Assembly (NCBI RefSeq): GCF_002564045.1
Contig: NZ_PDJK01000002.1
Coordinates: 2,914,001 to 2,978,000 of the forward strand
Direction: 5' to 3'
DNA: 64,000 bases
Source: Amycolatopsis sulphurea
GTDB taxonomy: Bacteria; Actinomycetota; Actinomycetes; Mycobacteriales; Pseudonocardiaceae
A program made the position numbers and the translations under genes. The notes under the pieces were generated by a model, which saw nothing but the letters and a program-made list of their open reading frames with translations, was not told where the DNA came from and searched no databases. The stretch's first letter is position 1. The number at the start of each line of letters is the position of its first letter. Of this stretch, positions 9,264-17,451 are shown one piece after another.

Positions 9264-10067
9264 ATGCCGAACGCGGAGCTGCTCACGCCATTGGAGGCGG
9301 ACTTCCTGTGGGAGTCCGCCGCGGTGGGTGAGCTGCCTTATCCGCTGCGCATCCCCTCGCACGGCGCGACGATGGACGAGCGTGCGGCGCTGCGCCTCGG
9401 CACGCTCGGCGGGCTCGCCGAGCGCGGCGTGGCCGATCGCCACGGCCGTCCGGCGCCACACGTCGAGGACTACTTCGGCATGCTCGCCTCGCCCGACGCG
9501 AGCCTGGACACCGTGCAGCTGCTCGACCCGAACGGCGAGCCGCTGCTCGCGGTCGCCGCCCGGCTCGGGGACCAGGGCCTGTTCGCGGTGCAGGATCAGC
9601 GCGGGCTGCACCTGCAGCCGTGCCCGGCCGACGGGCTGGCCACCGCCGTGGTCTCGCTGCTGCCGGGCAGCCCGCGAGGCAGCGAGAAGTCCATCACCGT
9701 GCCGCTGGAGCAGCTCGTCGGCGCATCCGGGGTGGACTTCATGCAGCGCCGGGGCAACCAGGTCGACGCGACCGGCCGGGCGAGTGTGGACGAGGACCGC
9801 AAGGCACTCGCGCGGCTGCACACCCAGCAGCGGCTGCGGGGCGGCCAGATCGGCGCGAACGCCCGCAACCGGCTCGGCGGGCGCAGCCGCTCGCCGGTGC
9901 TCAGCTGGTTCGACACCGAGACCGGCCGGTACTTCACGCAGGCCAGCCGCGGGCACGACGGCCGGGACTGGATCACCATCGCCCCGGCCGACGCCGCGAC
10001 CCTGCGGCACCGGCTCGGCGAGATGCTCGCCGGCGCCGCCGACCAGGCGGGTGCCGCCGCGCTCTGA
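9264..10067 (+). CDS. ESX secretion-associated chaperone, EspG family (copy 1)
   Basis: EspG proteins bind PE/PPE heterodimers in the cytosol and deliver them to the type VII channel. This 267-residue protein has the family layout: an N-terminal FLWE...GELPYPL segment, a central beta-rich part, and a C-terminal region containing GRYF and TLRHRLGEML. ATG 9264 is chosen because the homologous start recurs in copy 2. Copy 2 lies 58 bp downstream and shares the WES...LGELPYPLRI..HGAT block, so the two arose by tandem duplication. Confidence 0.8.
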   Translation: MPNAELLTPLEADFLWESAAVGELPYPLRIPSHGATMDERAALRLGTLGGLAERGVADRHGRPAPHVEDYFGMLASPDASLDTVQLLDPNGEPLLAVAARLGDQGLFAVQDQRGLHLQPCPADGLATAVVSLLPGSPRGSEKSITVPLEQLVGASGVDFMQRRGNQVDATGRASVDEDRKALARLHTQQRLRGGQIGANARNRLGGRSRSPVLSWFDTETGRYFTQASRGHDGRDWITIAPADAATLRHRLGEMLAGAADQAGAAAL

Positions 10068-10125
10068 CCGGAGTCCCGGCGTTACGCTGGGCCACGAGCC
10101 GATTCTGGAGGGTGAGCAGCACCGG

Positions 10126-10947
10126 ATGCACCAGGAGTTCTTCTCGCCGCTGGCGTTCGACTTCCTGTGGGAGTCGATGGAGCTGGGCGAGCTGCCGTAT
10201 CCCCTGCGGATCCACTCGCACGGCGCCACCCAGGACGAACGGGTCTCCCTGCGGCATCGGGTGGACACCGAGCTGAAGGCCCGCGGCCTGCGGGACGCGC
10301 GCGGCCGGGCGGAACCGCGGCTGGAGGACTGGCTCACGCTCCTCGCCCGTGCCCCGGTCTCCCTCGACGGCCTGCACATCCCGCAGTTCGAGGCGCATCC
10401 GGTCGCGCTGCTCGCGGCCGGGGACGAGCGCACCGGCGTGGTCGCCATCCAGGACGCGGACGGCATCTGGCTGCGCGAGACGCCGTCCGACGGGCTGGTC
10501 TCGACCATCGTGGGCCTGCTGCCCGCGGGCAAGCGCGGTAGCGAGGCCTCGGTCACCCTGCCGCTGGACGAGGCACTGCACACCCGGCCGATCCGGGTGC
10601 CGGTGGCCGCGGGCGGGGGGCAGGAGCCGCAGGTGAAGGGCCGCCGGCCGAGACGTCAGTCACTCAGCGAGCGCGCCACCGTCGATCCGCGGGAGACCTA
10701 CGGGCTCATCTCCGGCCAGCCACGGCTGCGCGGCGGTCAGCTCGCGGCGAACAGCCGATCGTCGCTCGGTGCCCGGCAGCGGTCCCGGGTACTGGGCTGG
10801 TTCGACACCTCGTCCGGGCGATATCTGAGCCTGTCGCGGGCCGGTTCGGACGGCCGGGAGTGGGTCACGGTCTCGCCCGCGGACCCGCAGACACTGCGCA
10901 CCAGGCTGGGTGAGATGGTCTCTTCCGTGGCGGACAGCACCCGCTGA
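10126..10947 (+). CDS. ESX secretion-associated chaperone, EspG family (copy 2)
   Basis: A 273-residue paralogue of the preceding gene, alignable over its length. Shared blocks are FLWES, LGELPYPLRI, the RLRGGQ linker, GWFDT.SGRY and the TLRTRLGEM end. The insert GQEPQVKGRRPRRQS before RLRGGQ is basic and absent from copy 1. ATG 10126 follows GGAGGG by 12 bases. Two chaperones may serve different substrates or act as a heteropair. That is inference from duplication alone. Confidence 0.8.
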   Translation: MHQEFFSPLAFDFLWESMELGELPYPLRIHSHGATQDERVSLRHRVDTELKARGLRDARGRAEPRLEDWLTLLARAPVSLDGLHIPQFEAHPVALLAAGDERTGVVAIQDADGIWLRETPSDGLVSTIVGLLPAGKRGSEASVTLPLDEALHTRPIRVPVAAGGGQEPQVKGRRPRRQSLSERATVDPRETYGLISGQPRLRGGQLAANSRSSLGARQRSRVLGWFDTSSGRYLSLSRAGSDGREWVTVSPADPQTLRTRLGEMVSSVADSTR

Positions 10948-11137
10948 CCTGCCCGCTCCGGGAACCCTCCCGCGGGATCGGCCGTTGACCTGCGAGAGGC
11001 TCACCAGGTTCCATCGCCCGGCCGGACGGTACCCTGGTGGGACGGGTGCCCGGCGGCGTGCCGGGTCGAGATCGTGATGGCGGGTATCACAGGAGCCGCC
11101 CAACCAGGGAGGGTCGAGGCCGCAAAGGCCGAGTCGT

Positions 11138-13531
11138 ATGAACCGGAAGAGCGTGCTCAGGAACCCACTGCTGTGGATCGTCGCGGGGTTGCTGGCGTTG
11201 TTCGCGTACAACACGATCTTCGACAGCGATCGTGGCTACACGCAGGCTCCCATCTCGGTGGCGAACCAGCAGATCGCCCAGGGTCACGTCAAGGAAGCCA
11301 ACCTCGAGGACAAGGAGCAGCAGCTCAAGCTGCTGCTCACGCAGAAGATCGACGTCGAGGGCACCCAGACCGACCAGATCATCGCGCAGTACCCGGCGGA
11401 CGCCACCAGCTCCATCTACACCTCGCTCAACGATGCGAAGTTCGACGGCCAGCCGATCAAGTTCACCACCAAGGTGACCCAGCAGTCGCTGTTCACCCAG
11501 ATCCTCATCTTCGCCATTCCGCTGGCGCTGGTGCTGGGCCTGCTGATGTGGATGATGAACAACGCCCAGGGCGGCGGCAACCGGGTCCTCAACTTCGGCA
11601 AGTCCAAGGCCAAGCAGCTGAACAAGGACATGCCGAAGACCACCTTCGGGGATGTCGCGGGCGCCGACGAGGCGGTCGAAGAGCTGTACGAGATCAAGGA
11701 CTTCCTGCAGAATCCGGCGCGCTATCAGGCGCTCGGCGCGAAGATCCCGAAGGGCGTATTGCTCTACGGGCCGCCGGGTACCGGTAAGACGCTGCTCGCG
11801 CGAGCCGTCGCCGGTGAGGCGGGGGTGCCGTTCTACACGATCTCCGGTTCCGACTTCGTCGAGATGTTCGTGGGTGTCGGCGCTTCCCGGGTGCGCGACC
11901 TGTTCGAGCAGGCCAAGCAGAACGCGCCGTGCATCATCTTCGTGGACGAGATCGACGCGGTCGGCCGCCAGCGCGGCGCCGGCCTCGGCGGCGGCCACGA
12001 CGAGCGCGAGCAGACGCTGAACCAGCTGCTGGTCGAGATGGACGGCTTCGACGCGCGCGGCGGCATCATCCTGATCGCGGCCACCAACCGGCCGGACATC
12101 CTGGACCCGGCGCTGCTGCGCCCCGGCCGGTTCGACCGGCAGATCCCGGTCTCCGCGCCGGATCTGCTCGGCCGCAAGGCGATCCTCGAGGTACATGCGA
12201 AGGGCAAGCCGATCGCGCAGGGCACCGATCTGACCGGGCTGGCCAAGCGCACCGTGGGCATGTCCGGTGCGGACCTGGCCAACGTGCTGAACGAGGCCGC
12301 GCTGCTCACCGCCCGCGAGAACGGGCACGTGATCACCGACACCGCGCTCGAGGAATCGGTCGACCGGGTGGTCGGCGGTCCGGCGCGCAAGAGCCGGATC
12401 ATCTCCGAGAAGGAGAAGAAGATCACCGCCTACCACGAGGGCGGGCACGCGCTCGCCGCGTGGGCGATGCCGGACATCGAGCCGGTGTACAAGCTGACCA
12501 TCCTGCCGCGTGGCCGCACCGGCGGGCATGCCCTGCTGGTCCCCGAGGACGACAAGCAGCTGATGACCCGGTCGGAGATGATCGGCAGGCTGGTGTTCGC
12601 GATGGGTGGCCGCACCGCCGAGGAGCTGGTGTTCCACGAGCCGACCACCGGTGCGTCCTCGGACATCGAGCAGGCCACGAAGATCGCCCGCGCGATGGTC
12701 ACCGAGTACGGCATGAGCGCGCGGCTCGGCGCGGTCAAGTACGGCCAAGAGCAGGGTGACCCGTTCCTCGGCCGGTCCGCCGGACGGCAGGCCGACTACT
12801 CGCTCGAGGTGGCGCACGAGATCGACGAGGAGGTGCGCAAACTCATCGAGACCGCGCACACCGAGGCGTGGCATGTGCTCAACACCTACCGCGACGTGCT
12901 GGACAACCTGGTCGTCGAGCTGCTGGACAAGGAAACCTTGCAGCGCAAGGACCTGGAGCGGATCTTCGCGACCGTCGAGAAGCGCCCGCACATCACCGTG
13001 TTCAACGAGTTCGGTGAGCGCACCCCGTCGGACAAGCCGCCGGTGAAGACCCCGGGCGAGCTGGCGATGGAGCGCGGGGAGCCGTGGCCCCCGCCGGAGA
13101 AGGAGAAGCCGGTGCTCCAGCCGGCCCCGACCCCGGTCGCCACCGCGCCCGGTGCCGGTGACCTGCCCGGTGGCCCGCCGTACCCGGCCCCGGACCCGAA
13201 CGCCAACCCGTACGCCCCGCCGGCCAACGGCGGCCGGCCGAACGGCGGGTCGAACGGTTCCGGCCGCTGGCCCCAGCCCTACGGCGGTCAGCAGCCGGGC
13301 GGCCCGCCCGGTGGCTACCACCCGGGTGGCCCGGGTGGCGCGCAGAGCGGCCCGCCGAACTACGGGGCGCCCCCCGGCTGGACCCCGGCGACGTCGCCGG
13401 GTGGTCAGCAGCCGTGGCGTCCGGCCGAGGACCGTCCGCGTGAGCCGGGCTGGTTCGCCGACGGCGCGAACGGCCAGCAGCCGGACGAGGGGCAGCAGCG
13501 GCGTGACGGCGACGGAACCGACAAGCAATAA
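11138..13531 (+). CDS. ftsH: ATP-dependent zinc metalloprotease FtsH
   Basis: A membrane-bound AAA+ protease that extracts and degrades misassembled membrane proteins and selected regulators. Two TM segments lie at about residues 8-25 and 125-147 with an extracytoplasmic domain between them. They are followed by Walker A GPPGTGKT near 211, Walker B FVDEID near 268 and the zinc site HEGGH near 433. The 797-residue product is longer than E. coli FtsH because of a Pro/Gly/Asn/Gln-rich tail from about 640 onward, a feature of actinobacterial FtsH. The folE GTG lies inside the 3' end of ftsH, so the folate genes are probably cotranscribed. Confidence 0.95.
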   Translation: MNRKSVLRNPLLWIVAGLLALFAYNTIFDSDRGYTQAPISVANQQIAQGHVKEANLEDKEQQLKLLLTQKIDVEGTQTDQIIAQYPADATSSIYTSLNDAKFDGQPIKFTTKVTQQSLFTQILIFAIPLALVLGLLMWMMNNAQGGGNRVLNFGKSKAKQLNKDMPKTTFGDVAGADEAVEELYEIKDFLQNPARYQALGAKIPKGVLLYGPPGTGKTLLARAVAGEAGVPFYTISGSDFVEMFVGVGASRVRDLFEQAKQNAPCIIFVDEIDAVGRQRGAGLGGGHDEREQTLNQLLVEMDGFDARGGIILIAATNRPDILDPALLRPGRFDRQIPVSAPDLLGRKAILEVHAKGKPIAQGTDLTGLAKRTVGMSGADLANVLNEAALLTARENGHVITDTALEESVDRVVGGPARKSRIISEKEKKITAYHEGGHALAAWAMPDIEPVYKLTILPRGRTGGHALLVPEDDKQLMTRSEMIGRLVFAMGGRTAEELVFHEPTTGASSDIEQATKIARAMVTEYGMSARLGAVKYGQEQGDPFLGRSAGRQADYSLEVAHEIDEEVRKLIETAHTEAWHVLNTYRDVLDNLVVELLDKETLQRKDLERIFATVEKRPHITVFNEFGERTPSDKPPVKTPGELAMERGEPWPPPEKEKPVLQPAPTPVATAPGAGDLPGGPPYPAPDPNANPYAPPANGGRPNGGSNGSGRWPQPYGGQQPGGPPGGYHPGGPGGAQSGPPNYGAPPGWTPATSPGGQQPWRPAEDRPREPGWFADGANGQQPDEGQQRRDGDGTDKQ

Positions 13532-13955
13532 CCACGGCGGCCGCCCGGTCTTCGACCAGGACCGGGCGGAGCGCGCCATCCGCGAGCTGCTGCTCGCCTG
13601 CGGTGAGGCCCCGGATCGGGACGGTCTCCAGGACACCCCGGCCCGGGTCGCTCGCGCTTACCGGGAGATGTTCGCCGGTCTCTCCGCCGATCCGGACGAG
13701 CTGCTGACCCGCACCTTCGATGAATCGCATGAGGAACTCGTGCTCGTCACCGGCATCCCGATGTACTCGACCTCTGGGCCGGCCGGGCAGACCGTGGATG
13801 CGATCGCGGGGGCGAAATCGGCGGAAGACGTCGTGGTGGGGGATCGGCTCCGGACGCCGGCCGGCGTCCGGGTCGCGGAGACGACGGTCGTGGCGATCGG
13901 CTCGCACCGGACCAGCGCACTGGTCGAGGTCAACCTGATTCGGAGCACCCGATGA
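13503..13955 (+). CDS. folE: GTP cyclohydrolase I, N-terminal half only, joined to an intein-like segment; catalytic half missing
   Basis: FolE makes 7,8-dihydroneopterin triphosphate from GTP, the first step of folate synthesis. Residues 1-90 are clear FolE, from the FDQDRAERAIRELL helix to the IPMYST strand. In normal FolE the next residues are C-E-H-H, carrying a zinc ligand and catalytic groups. Here MYST is followed by about 60 residues that look like the N-terminal part of an intein (separate entry), then TGA at 13953. No zinc-binding or GTP-binding residues remain, so this product cannot be active alone. GTG 13503 overlaps the ftsH end by 29 bp, and the stop overlaps the folP ATG, so operon architecture is intact. 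Either an intein-bearing folE suffered an internal deletion, or this is one part of a split gene. Confidence 0.85.
   Translation: MTATEPTSNNHGGRPVFDQDRAERAIRELLLACGEAPDRDGLQDTPARVARAYREMFAGLSADPDELLTRTFDESHEELVLVTGIPMYSTSGPAGQTVDAIAGAKSAEDVVVGDRLRTPAGVRVAETTVVAIGSHRTSALVEVNLIRSTR
13773..13952 (+). other. Intein (Hint-fold) N-terminal remnant inserted at the FolE catalytic Cys site
   Basis: Sixty residues starting exactly after FolE MYST. The first residue is Ser (TCT, one base from TGT Cys). S-x3-G-x-T-V matches intein block A as in C-x3-G-T-x-I. Next comes AEDVVVGDRL, the typical beta-strand turn seen as IEDVV-DG in RecA-type inteins. AIGSHRTSALVEVNL then resembles the strand before block B. 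Block B (TxxH), any homing endonuclease, block F/G and the terminal Asn are absent. The final NLIRSTR could be the original FolE C-terminal tail. The intein assignment is from pattern comparison by eye, not a profile search. Confidence 0.7.
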
Positions 13956-14788
13956 TCCCGCGTCCAGGCCGATGCGCGGTGATGGGCGTGCTCAACGTGA
14001 CGCCGGATTCCTTCTCCGACGGCGGCCGTTACCTCGATCTGGACCAGGCGCTGGACCACGCGCGGGAGATGTGGGCGCGCGGTGCGGACCTGATCGACGT
14101 CGGGGGTGAGTCGACGCGGCCCGGTGCGTCCCGCGTCGATGCGGATGTCGAGGCTGCGCGGATACTTCCGGTGATCCGGCAGCTGGCTTCCGAGGGCATC
14201 GCGCTCTCGGCGGACACGACGCGGGCCACGGTCGCGGAGGCCGCGCTGGCGGCCGGTGCCAAGGTGATCAACGACGTCTCCGGTGGCCTTGCCGACCCGG
14301 ACATGGCGCGGGTGGCTGCCGAGACGGGTGCCCCGTGGGTGCTCATGCACTGGCGCGGCCACAGCAGGGACATGACCTCGCTCGCCGAGTACACCGACGT
14401 CGTCGCCGAAGTGCGGGACGAGCTGCTGTCCCGAGTGGACGATGCCATCGCCGCGGGAGTCGAGCAGAGCGCTATCGTGCTCGATCCCGGGCTCGGCTTC
14501 GCGAAGCGCCCAGAACACGACTGGGCCCTGCTGCATCAGCTGGATTCCTTGCTGTCGCTGGGTTTTCCAGTGCTCGTCGGCGCTTCGCGGAAACGCTTCC
14601 TCGGTCGTCTGTTGTCCGGAAAGGATGGTCATCCGCGGCCGCCGGGCGGGCGCGAGGTGGCGACCGCCGCGGTGTCCACTTTGGCCGCTGCGGCCGGCGC
14701 CTGGGGCGTGCGGGTGCACGAGGTGGGCGCCTCACTCGACGCCGTGGCAGTAGCCGCGGCCTGGCAACGCGGGAGGGCCGATGGCTGA
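13952..14788 (+). CDS. folP: Dihydropteroate synthase
   Basis: Condenses p-aminobenzoate with dihydropterin pyrophosphate; it is the sulfonamide target. The 278-residue protein has the signature GVLNVTPDSFSDGG near 11-24, DVGGESTRPGA near 48-58 and GASRKRFLG near 210. ATG 13952 overlaps the folE stop (ATGA) and the 3' end overlaps folB by 8 bp, so the folate genes form one coupled operon. Confidence 0.95.
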   Translation: MIPRPGRCAVMGVLNVTPDSFSDGGRYLDLDQALDHAREMWARGADLIDVGGESTRPGASRVDADVEAARILPVIRQLASEGIALSADTTRATVAEAALAAGAKVINDVSGGLADPDMARVAAETGAPWVLMHWRGHSRDMTSLAEYTDVVAEVRDELLSRVDDAIAAGVEQSAIVLDPGLGFAKRPEHDWALLHQLDSLLSLGFPVLVGASRKRFLGRLLSGKDGHPRPPGGREVATAAVSTLAAAAGAWGVRVHEVGASLDAVAVAAAWQRGRADG

Positions 14789-15140
14789 CCGGATCACGCT
14801 CACCGGGCTACGGGTGTTCGGCCGCCACGGCGTGTTCGAGCACGAGAAGCGGGACGGGCAGGAGTTCGTCGTGGACGTCACCGCGTGGCTCGACCTCGGC
14901 CCGGCCGCCGCTTCGGACGATCTCACCGAGACGCTGCACTACGGCGAGCTGGCCGAACTGGCCGCCGGGGTCGTCGCCGGGAAACCGTACGACCTGATCG
15001 AGAGCGTCGCGGGCAAGATCGCCGACGAGGTCCTCGCCGATCACCGGCTGCGCGCCGTGGAGGTCACCGTGCACAAACCGGCCGCCCCGATCCCCCTGAC
15101 CTTCGACGACGTCGCGGTCACCATCCGGCGGGAACGATGA
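14781..15140 (+). CDS. folB: Dihydroneopterin aldolase
   Basis: Cleaves 7,8-dihydroneopterin to 6-hydroxymethyl-dihydropterin and glycolaldehyde. At 119 residues it has the usual length. The N-terminal GLRVFGRHGVFEHEK block with conserved Gly-Val-x-x-x-E and the LIESVAGKIAD segment with the catalytic-region Glu are present. The Lys of VTVHKP near residue 100 is the conserved family lysine. It overlaps folP by 8 bp and folK by 4 bp. Confidence 0.94.
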   Translation: MADRITLTGLRVFGRHGVFEHEKRDGQEFVVDVTAWLDLGPAAASDDLTETLHYGELAELAAGVVAGKPYDLIESVAGKIADEVLADHRLRAVEVTVHKPAAPIPLTFDDVAVTIRRER

Positions 15141-15631
15141 GCCGCGCCGTCTTCTCGCTGGGCTCGAACCTCGACGACCGGCTCGCCTGCCTGCGCATCG
15201 CGATCGAGGCCGTCCGCCCGGCGCTGGTCGCCGTGTCCAGCGTCTACGAAACGAAGCCATGGGGCGTGGAGGACCAGCCGGACTTCCTCAACGCGGTCTG
15301 CGTGGTCGACGACCCGGCCCGCGACCACTGGGCGTGGCTGTGCGTCGCCCAGTCCGCCGAGCAGTCCGCCGGCCGGATCCGCGAACTACGCTGGGGACCG
15401 CGCACGCTGGATGTCGACATAGTGACAGTGGACGGCGTCAGCTCGGCCGACCCGGAGCTGCTCCTGCCGCACCCCGGCACCCCGGAGCGAGCCAGCGTCC
15501 TGATCCCCTGGCTGGAAATCGACCCGGACGCCGAACTGCCCGGCCACGGCCGTATCTCCGGCCTGCTGGCCCGCCTTTCGCCTGCTGACCGCGAGGGCGT
15601 GGTCCGGCGGCCGGATCTGACTTTGATCTGA
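15137..15631 (+). CDS. folK: 2-amino-4-hydroxy-6-hydroxymethyldihydropteridine pyrophosphokinase
   Basis: Transfers pyrophosphate from ATP to 6-hydroxymethyl-dihydropterin, supplying FolP. The 164-residue protein starts SLGSNLDDR and contains the family signature RWGPRTLDVDIV near 83-94, with the two metal-binding Asp residues. ATG 15137 overlaps the folB stop. In mycobacteria a DUF3180 gene follows directly; here 1.8 kb carrying a repeat and a MerR gene separates them. Confidence 0.95.
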   Translation: MSRAVFSLGSNLDDRLACLRIAIEAVRPALVAVSSVYETKPWGVEDQPDFLNAVCVVDDPARDHWAWLCVAQSAEQSAGRIRELRWGPRTLDVDIVTVDGVSSADPELLLPHPGTPERASVLIPWLEIDPDAELPGHGRISGLLARLSPADREGVVRRPDLTLI

Positions 15632-16445
15632 CCGTGCCGCGCCGGTCCGGGTGCTGGGGTTGTGGCCGTCGCGGGGCCTGCCGGGATGCGCGCGAAAGGG
15701 GCAATGAGCCCGCGAACCTGCTGGTCGAACGCCCGGCAGGGTGGGTGCTGGTGGCTTCGGGTTCTTGAGCGTTGGCGGCGATCGATCGCACCGCCGCTCG
15801 GTCCGTAGCTGCACACCCAGCACCGAGATCGCGATCACAGCGGCCGGCGGCATCACTACCGCTACGAGCAACGCCGTCCAGCGGAACTGACGCAGGGTGT
15901 CGGCAAAGTCGGTGTGAGGGGCCCTGCGCAGACTGCGGAGGTCTGTGAAGGTCTGTGAAGGGGCCCTTCACGGACTCAGAGTCCGTGAAGGGCCCCTTCA
16001 CAGACCCGAGACAGGTCCGGCGCACACCACGAGGTTGTCGCGCGTCTCGAACACCACTGCTTCGCCGCTGCCGGGCGAAATCGACGAAGATGGCAGGCGC
16101 CGTCGATGATGACGCGGCAGCCACGGCTCACCCTGATGATCACTGGTCCTCGACCGACTTTGCCGGGACCCTGGGGTGCGGCCGCGAGATACAACCGCCG
16201 CCGGCGTCCTTGCCGGACAGCCCTCTCGTTCATCCCCGTTCCCCCTCGCCGCCTTGGTTTACGAGAAGTCGTGGACTCCGGGCCTCCCGTGACTCACCAC
16301 GCCGGTCCGTACGCCCTCGCTGACACCGACCCTGGCCAAGAACTCATTGCCCGAGTCGGCCGGGCCGAGTGGTTCGCACTCGGCCCGACCAGGTCGCTTC
16401 AGCGGTATTCGGCTGTCCGCGCAGGCCGAGCCCCGAAGACTCCGC
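15632..16445. other. 814-bp intergenic insert with dispersed repeat and a possible membrane-protein remnant
   Basis: No intact gene is supported. The minus strand at about 15900-15780 encodes FRWTALLVAVVMPPAAVIAI, a basic segment plus one hydrophobic span, with no downstream domain; it may be the relic of a membrane protein. 15941-16174 holds copy A of a dispersed repeat. On the minus strand a GGGCCGAGT/ACTCGGCCC hairpin (16362-16386) lies 60 bp past the MerR gene stop and could be its terminator. The rest shows nothing recognisable. Confidence 0.5.
15941..16174 (-). repeat. Dispersed palindromic element, copy A (inverted relative to copy B at 52251-52490)
   Basis: Contains a perfect 53-bp inverted repeat at 15952-16004: 26-bp arms around a single A, each arm itself nearly palindromic around GTGAAGGGGCCCTTCAC. 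Two direct GTCTGTGAAG units precede it. The flank up to 16174 matches copy B read on the opposite strand, with shared blocks such as GTGAGCCGTGGCTGCCGCG, ATCATCGACGGCGCCTG and GTGTGCGCCGGACCTGTC. The unit is about 235 bp, carries no transposase and behaves like a MITE or BIME-type repeat. Confidence 0.8.
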
Positions 16446-17390
16446 TCACGCCCGCAACGCCGCCAGCAGGAACCGCAGCTCCTCCTGGCTGCTCGGGATG
16501 GCCGGCCAGCCGTTGATGATCGCCAGTAGCTGCCAGTATCGCTCGGCTCGGGGATCGCCGCCGTCGGCGAAGGTGGCGGCCAAGGCGTGGCGGAACCCCG
16601 GGTCCTGCGGATTCTGGTCTGGACGGGCGGAGTCGGCCGCGACCTTCGTGGCCAGTGCGCGACCGACCGCGGAGTCCGGGGTATCACCGGCATCGAGGGC
16701 GGCACGAGCTTCAGTCATCCAGGTGAACCAGTGCTCTCGCTGGGCCTGGCCGGGCTGCTCGTACTCGCCGGCCGCGCGGGCGGCGGCCTGACGTTCGCTC
16801 AGGTGCCGGATCAGCGCGCGGAAGTCCGGATCCTGCACGAGTTCGGCGAACTCGATCCAGGCTTCCAGCTGCTGCGGGCTCGGATCGTCCGGCAGGGCGG
16901 GTCTGGCCGCGCGCATCCGGGCGTAGAACTCGGGGTCCACGTCCAGCCCCGCTTCCATTTCCGTCCAGAATTCCTCGACCAGCCGGTGCCGCTGTTCGTC
17001 GGACATCTGTGCGAGTCGGTTCATCAGTTTCACTTCCTCCAGCTCGGAATCACGTTTCACCACCGCGCGCAGGACCGCGCGGCGCAGCCGTAGCCGCCGG
17101 ATCTGCTCGTCCAGCGCCTCGACGTGGTGCACGGCGAGGTCGCGCACCGTCGTCTCCCGCGCGAGCGCGCGGGCCACGTCGGGCAGGCCGACGCCCAGTT
17201 CGCGCAGCGTCCGCACCAGCTCCAGCCGGGCGAGCGCGTGCACGTCGTAGAGCCGGTAACCGGCGCCGGAGCGCCGGGTCGGCGGGAGCAGGCCCTCGTC
17301 GGAGTAGAACCGGATGGTCTTCACCGGCAACCCGGTGCGCCGGGACAGCTCGCCGATGGTGAAGACCGGGGTGGCAGGCATGGCAGTCAT
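16446..17390 (-). CDS. MerR-family transcriptional regulator
   Basis: A 314-residue regulator. The N-terminal MerR winged-helix domain (about residues 8-78) contains FTIGELSRRTGLPVKTIRFY followed by YRLYDVHALARLELV. A dimerisation coiled coil follows near 80-125. The C-terminal 180 residues are a helical, Trp-containing domain of unknown ligand, without the Cys pattern of metal sensors. ATG 17390 is chosen because GGAG lies 8-11 bases upstream; an in-frame ATG at 17381 is possible. It diverges from the DUF3180 gene and breaks the usual folK-DUF3180 adjacency. Confidence 0.88.
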   Translation of the reverse strand: MTAMPATPVFTIGELSRRTGLPVKTIRFYSDEGLLPPTRRSGAGYRLYDVHALARLELVRTLRELGVGLPDVARALARETTVRDLAVHHVEALDEQIRRLRLRRAVLRAVVKRDSELEEVKLMNRLAQMSDEQRHRLVEEFWTEMEAGLDVDPEFYARMRAARPALPDDPSPQQLEAWIEFAELVQDPDFRALIRHLSERQAAARAAGEYEQPGQAQREHWFTWMTEARAALDAGDTPDSAVGRALATKVAADSARPDQNPQDPGFRHALAATFADGGDPRAERYWQLLAIINGWPAIPSSQEELRFLLAALRA

Positions 17391-17397
17391 GGTGAAG

Positions 17398-17414
17398 TCT
17401 CCAGTCACTGGAGA
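17398..17414. promoter_or_regulatory. MerR-type operator, 17-bp perfect palindrome
   Basis: TCTCCAGTCACTGGAGA is a perfect palindrome with one central base. It lies 8 bp upstream of the MerR ATG. On the minus strand TTGACT (17414-17419) precedes it, the -35/operator geometry MerR regulators use in stretched promoters. It is probably autoregulatory and may also touch the divergent DUF3180 gene. Confidence 0.65.
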
Positions 17415-17451
17415 GTCAAGACTGCCAGAGCGGGGTCGGTACGGTGGGCGT

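Noticed and set aside
13773..13952. Segment as a normal C-terminal FolE variation
   Set aside because: FolE cannot work without CEHH and the later zinc ligand; the residues match the intein start, not any FolE strand.
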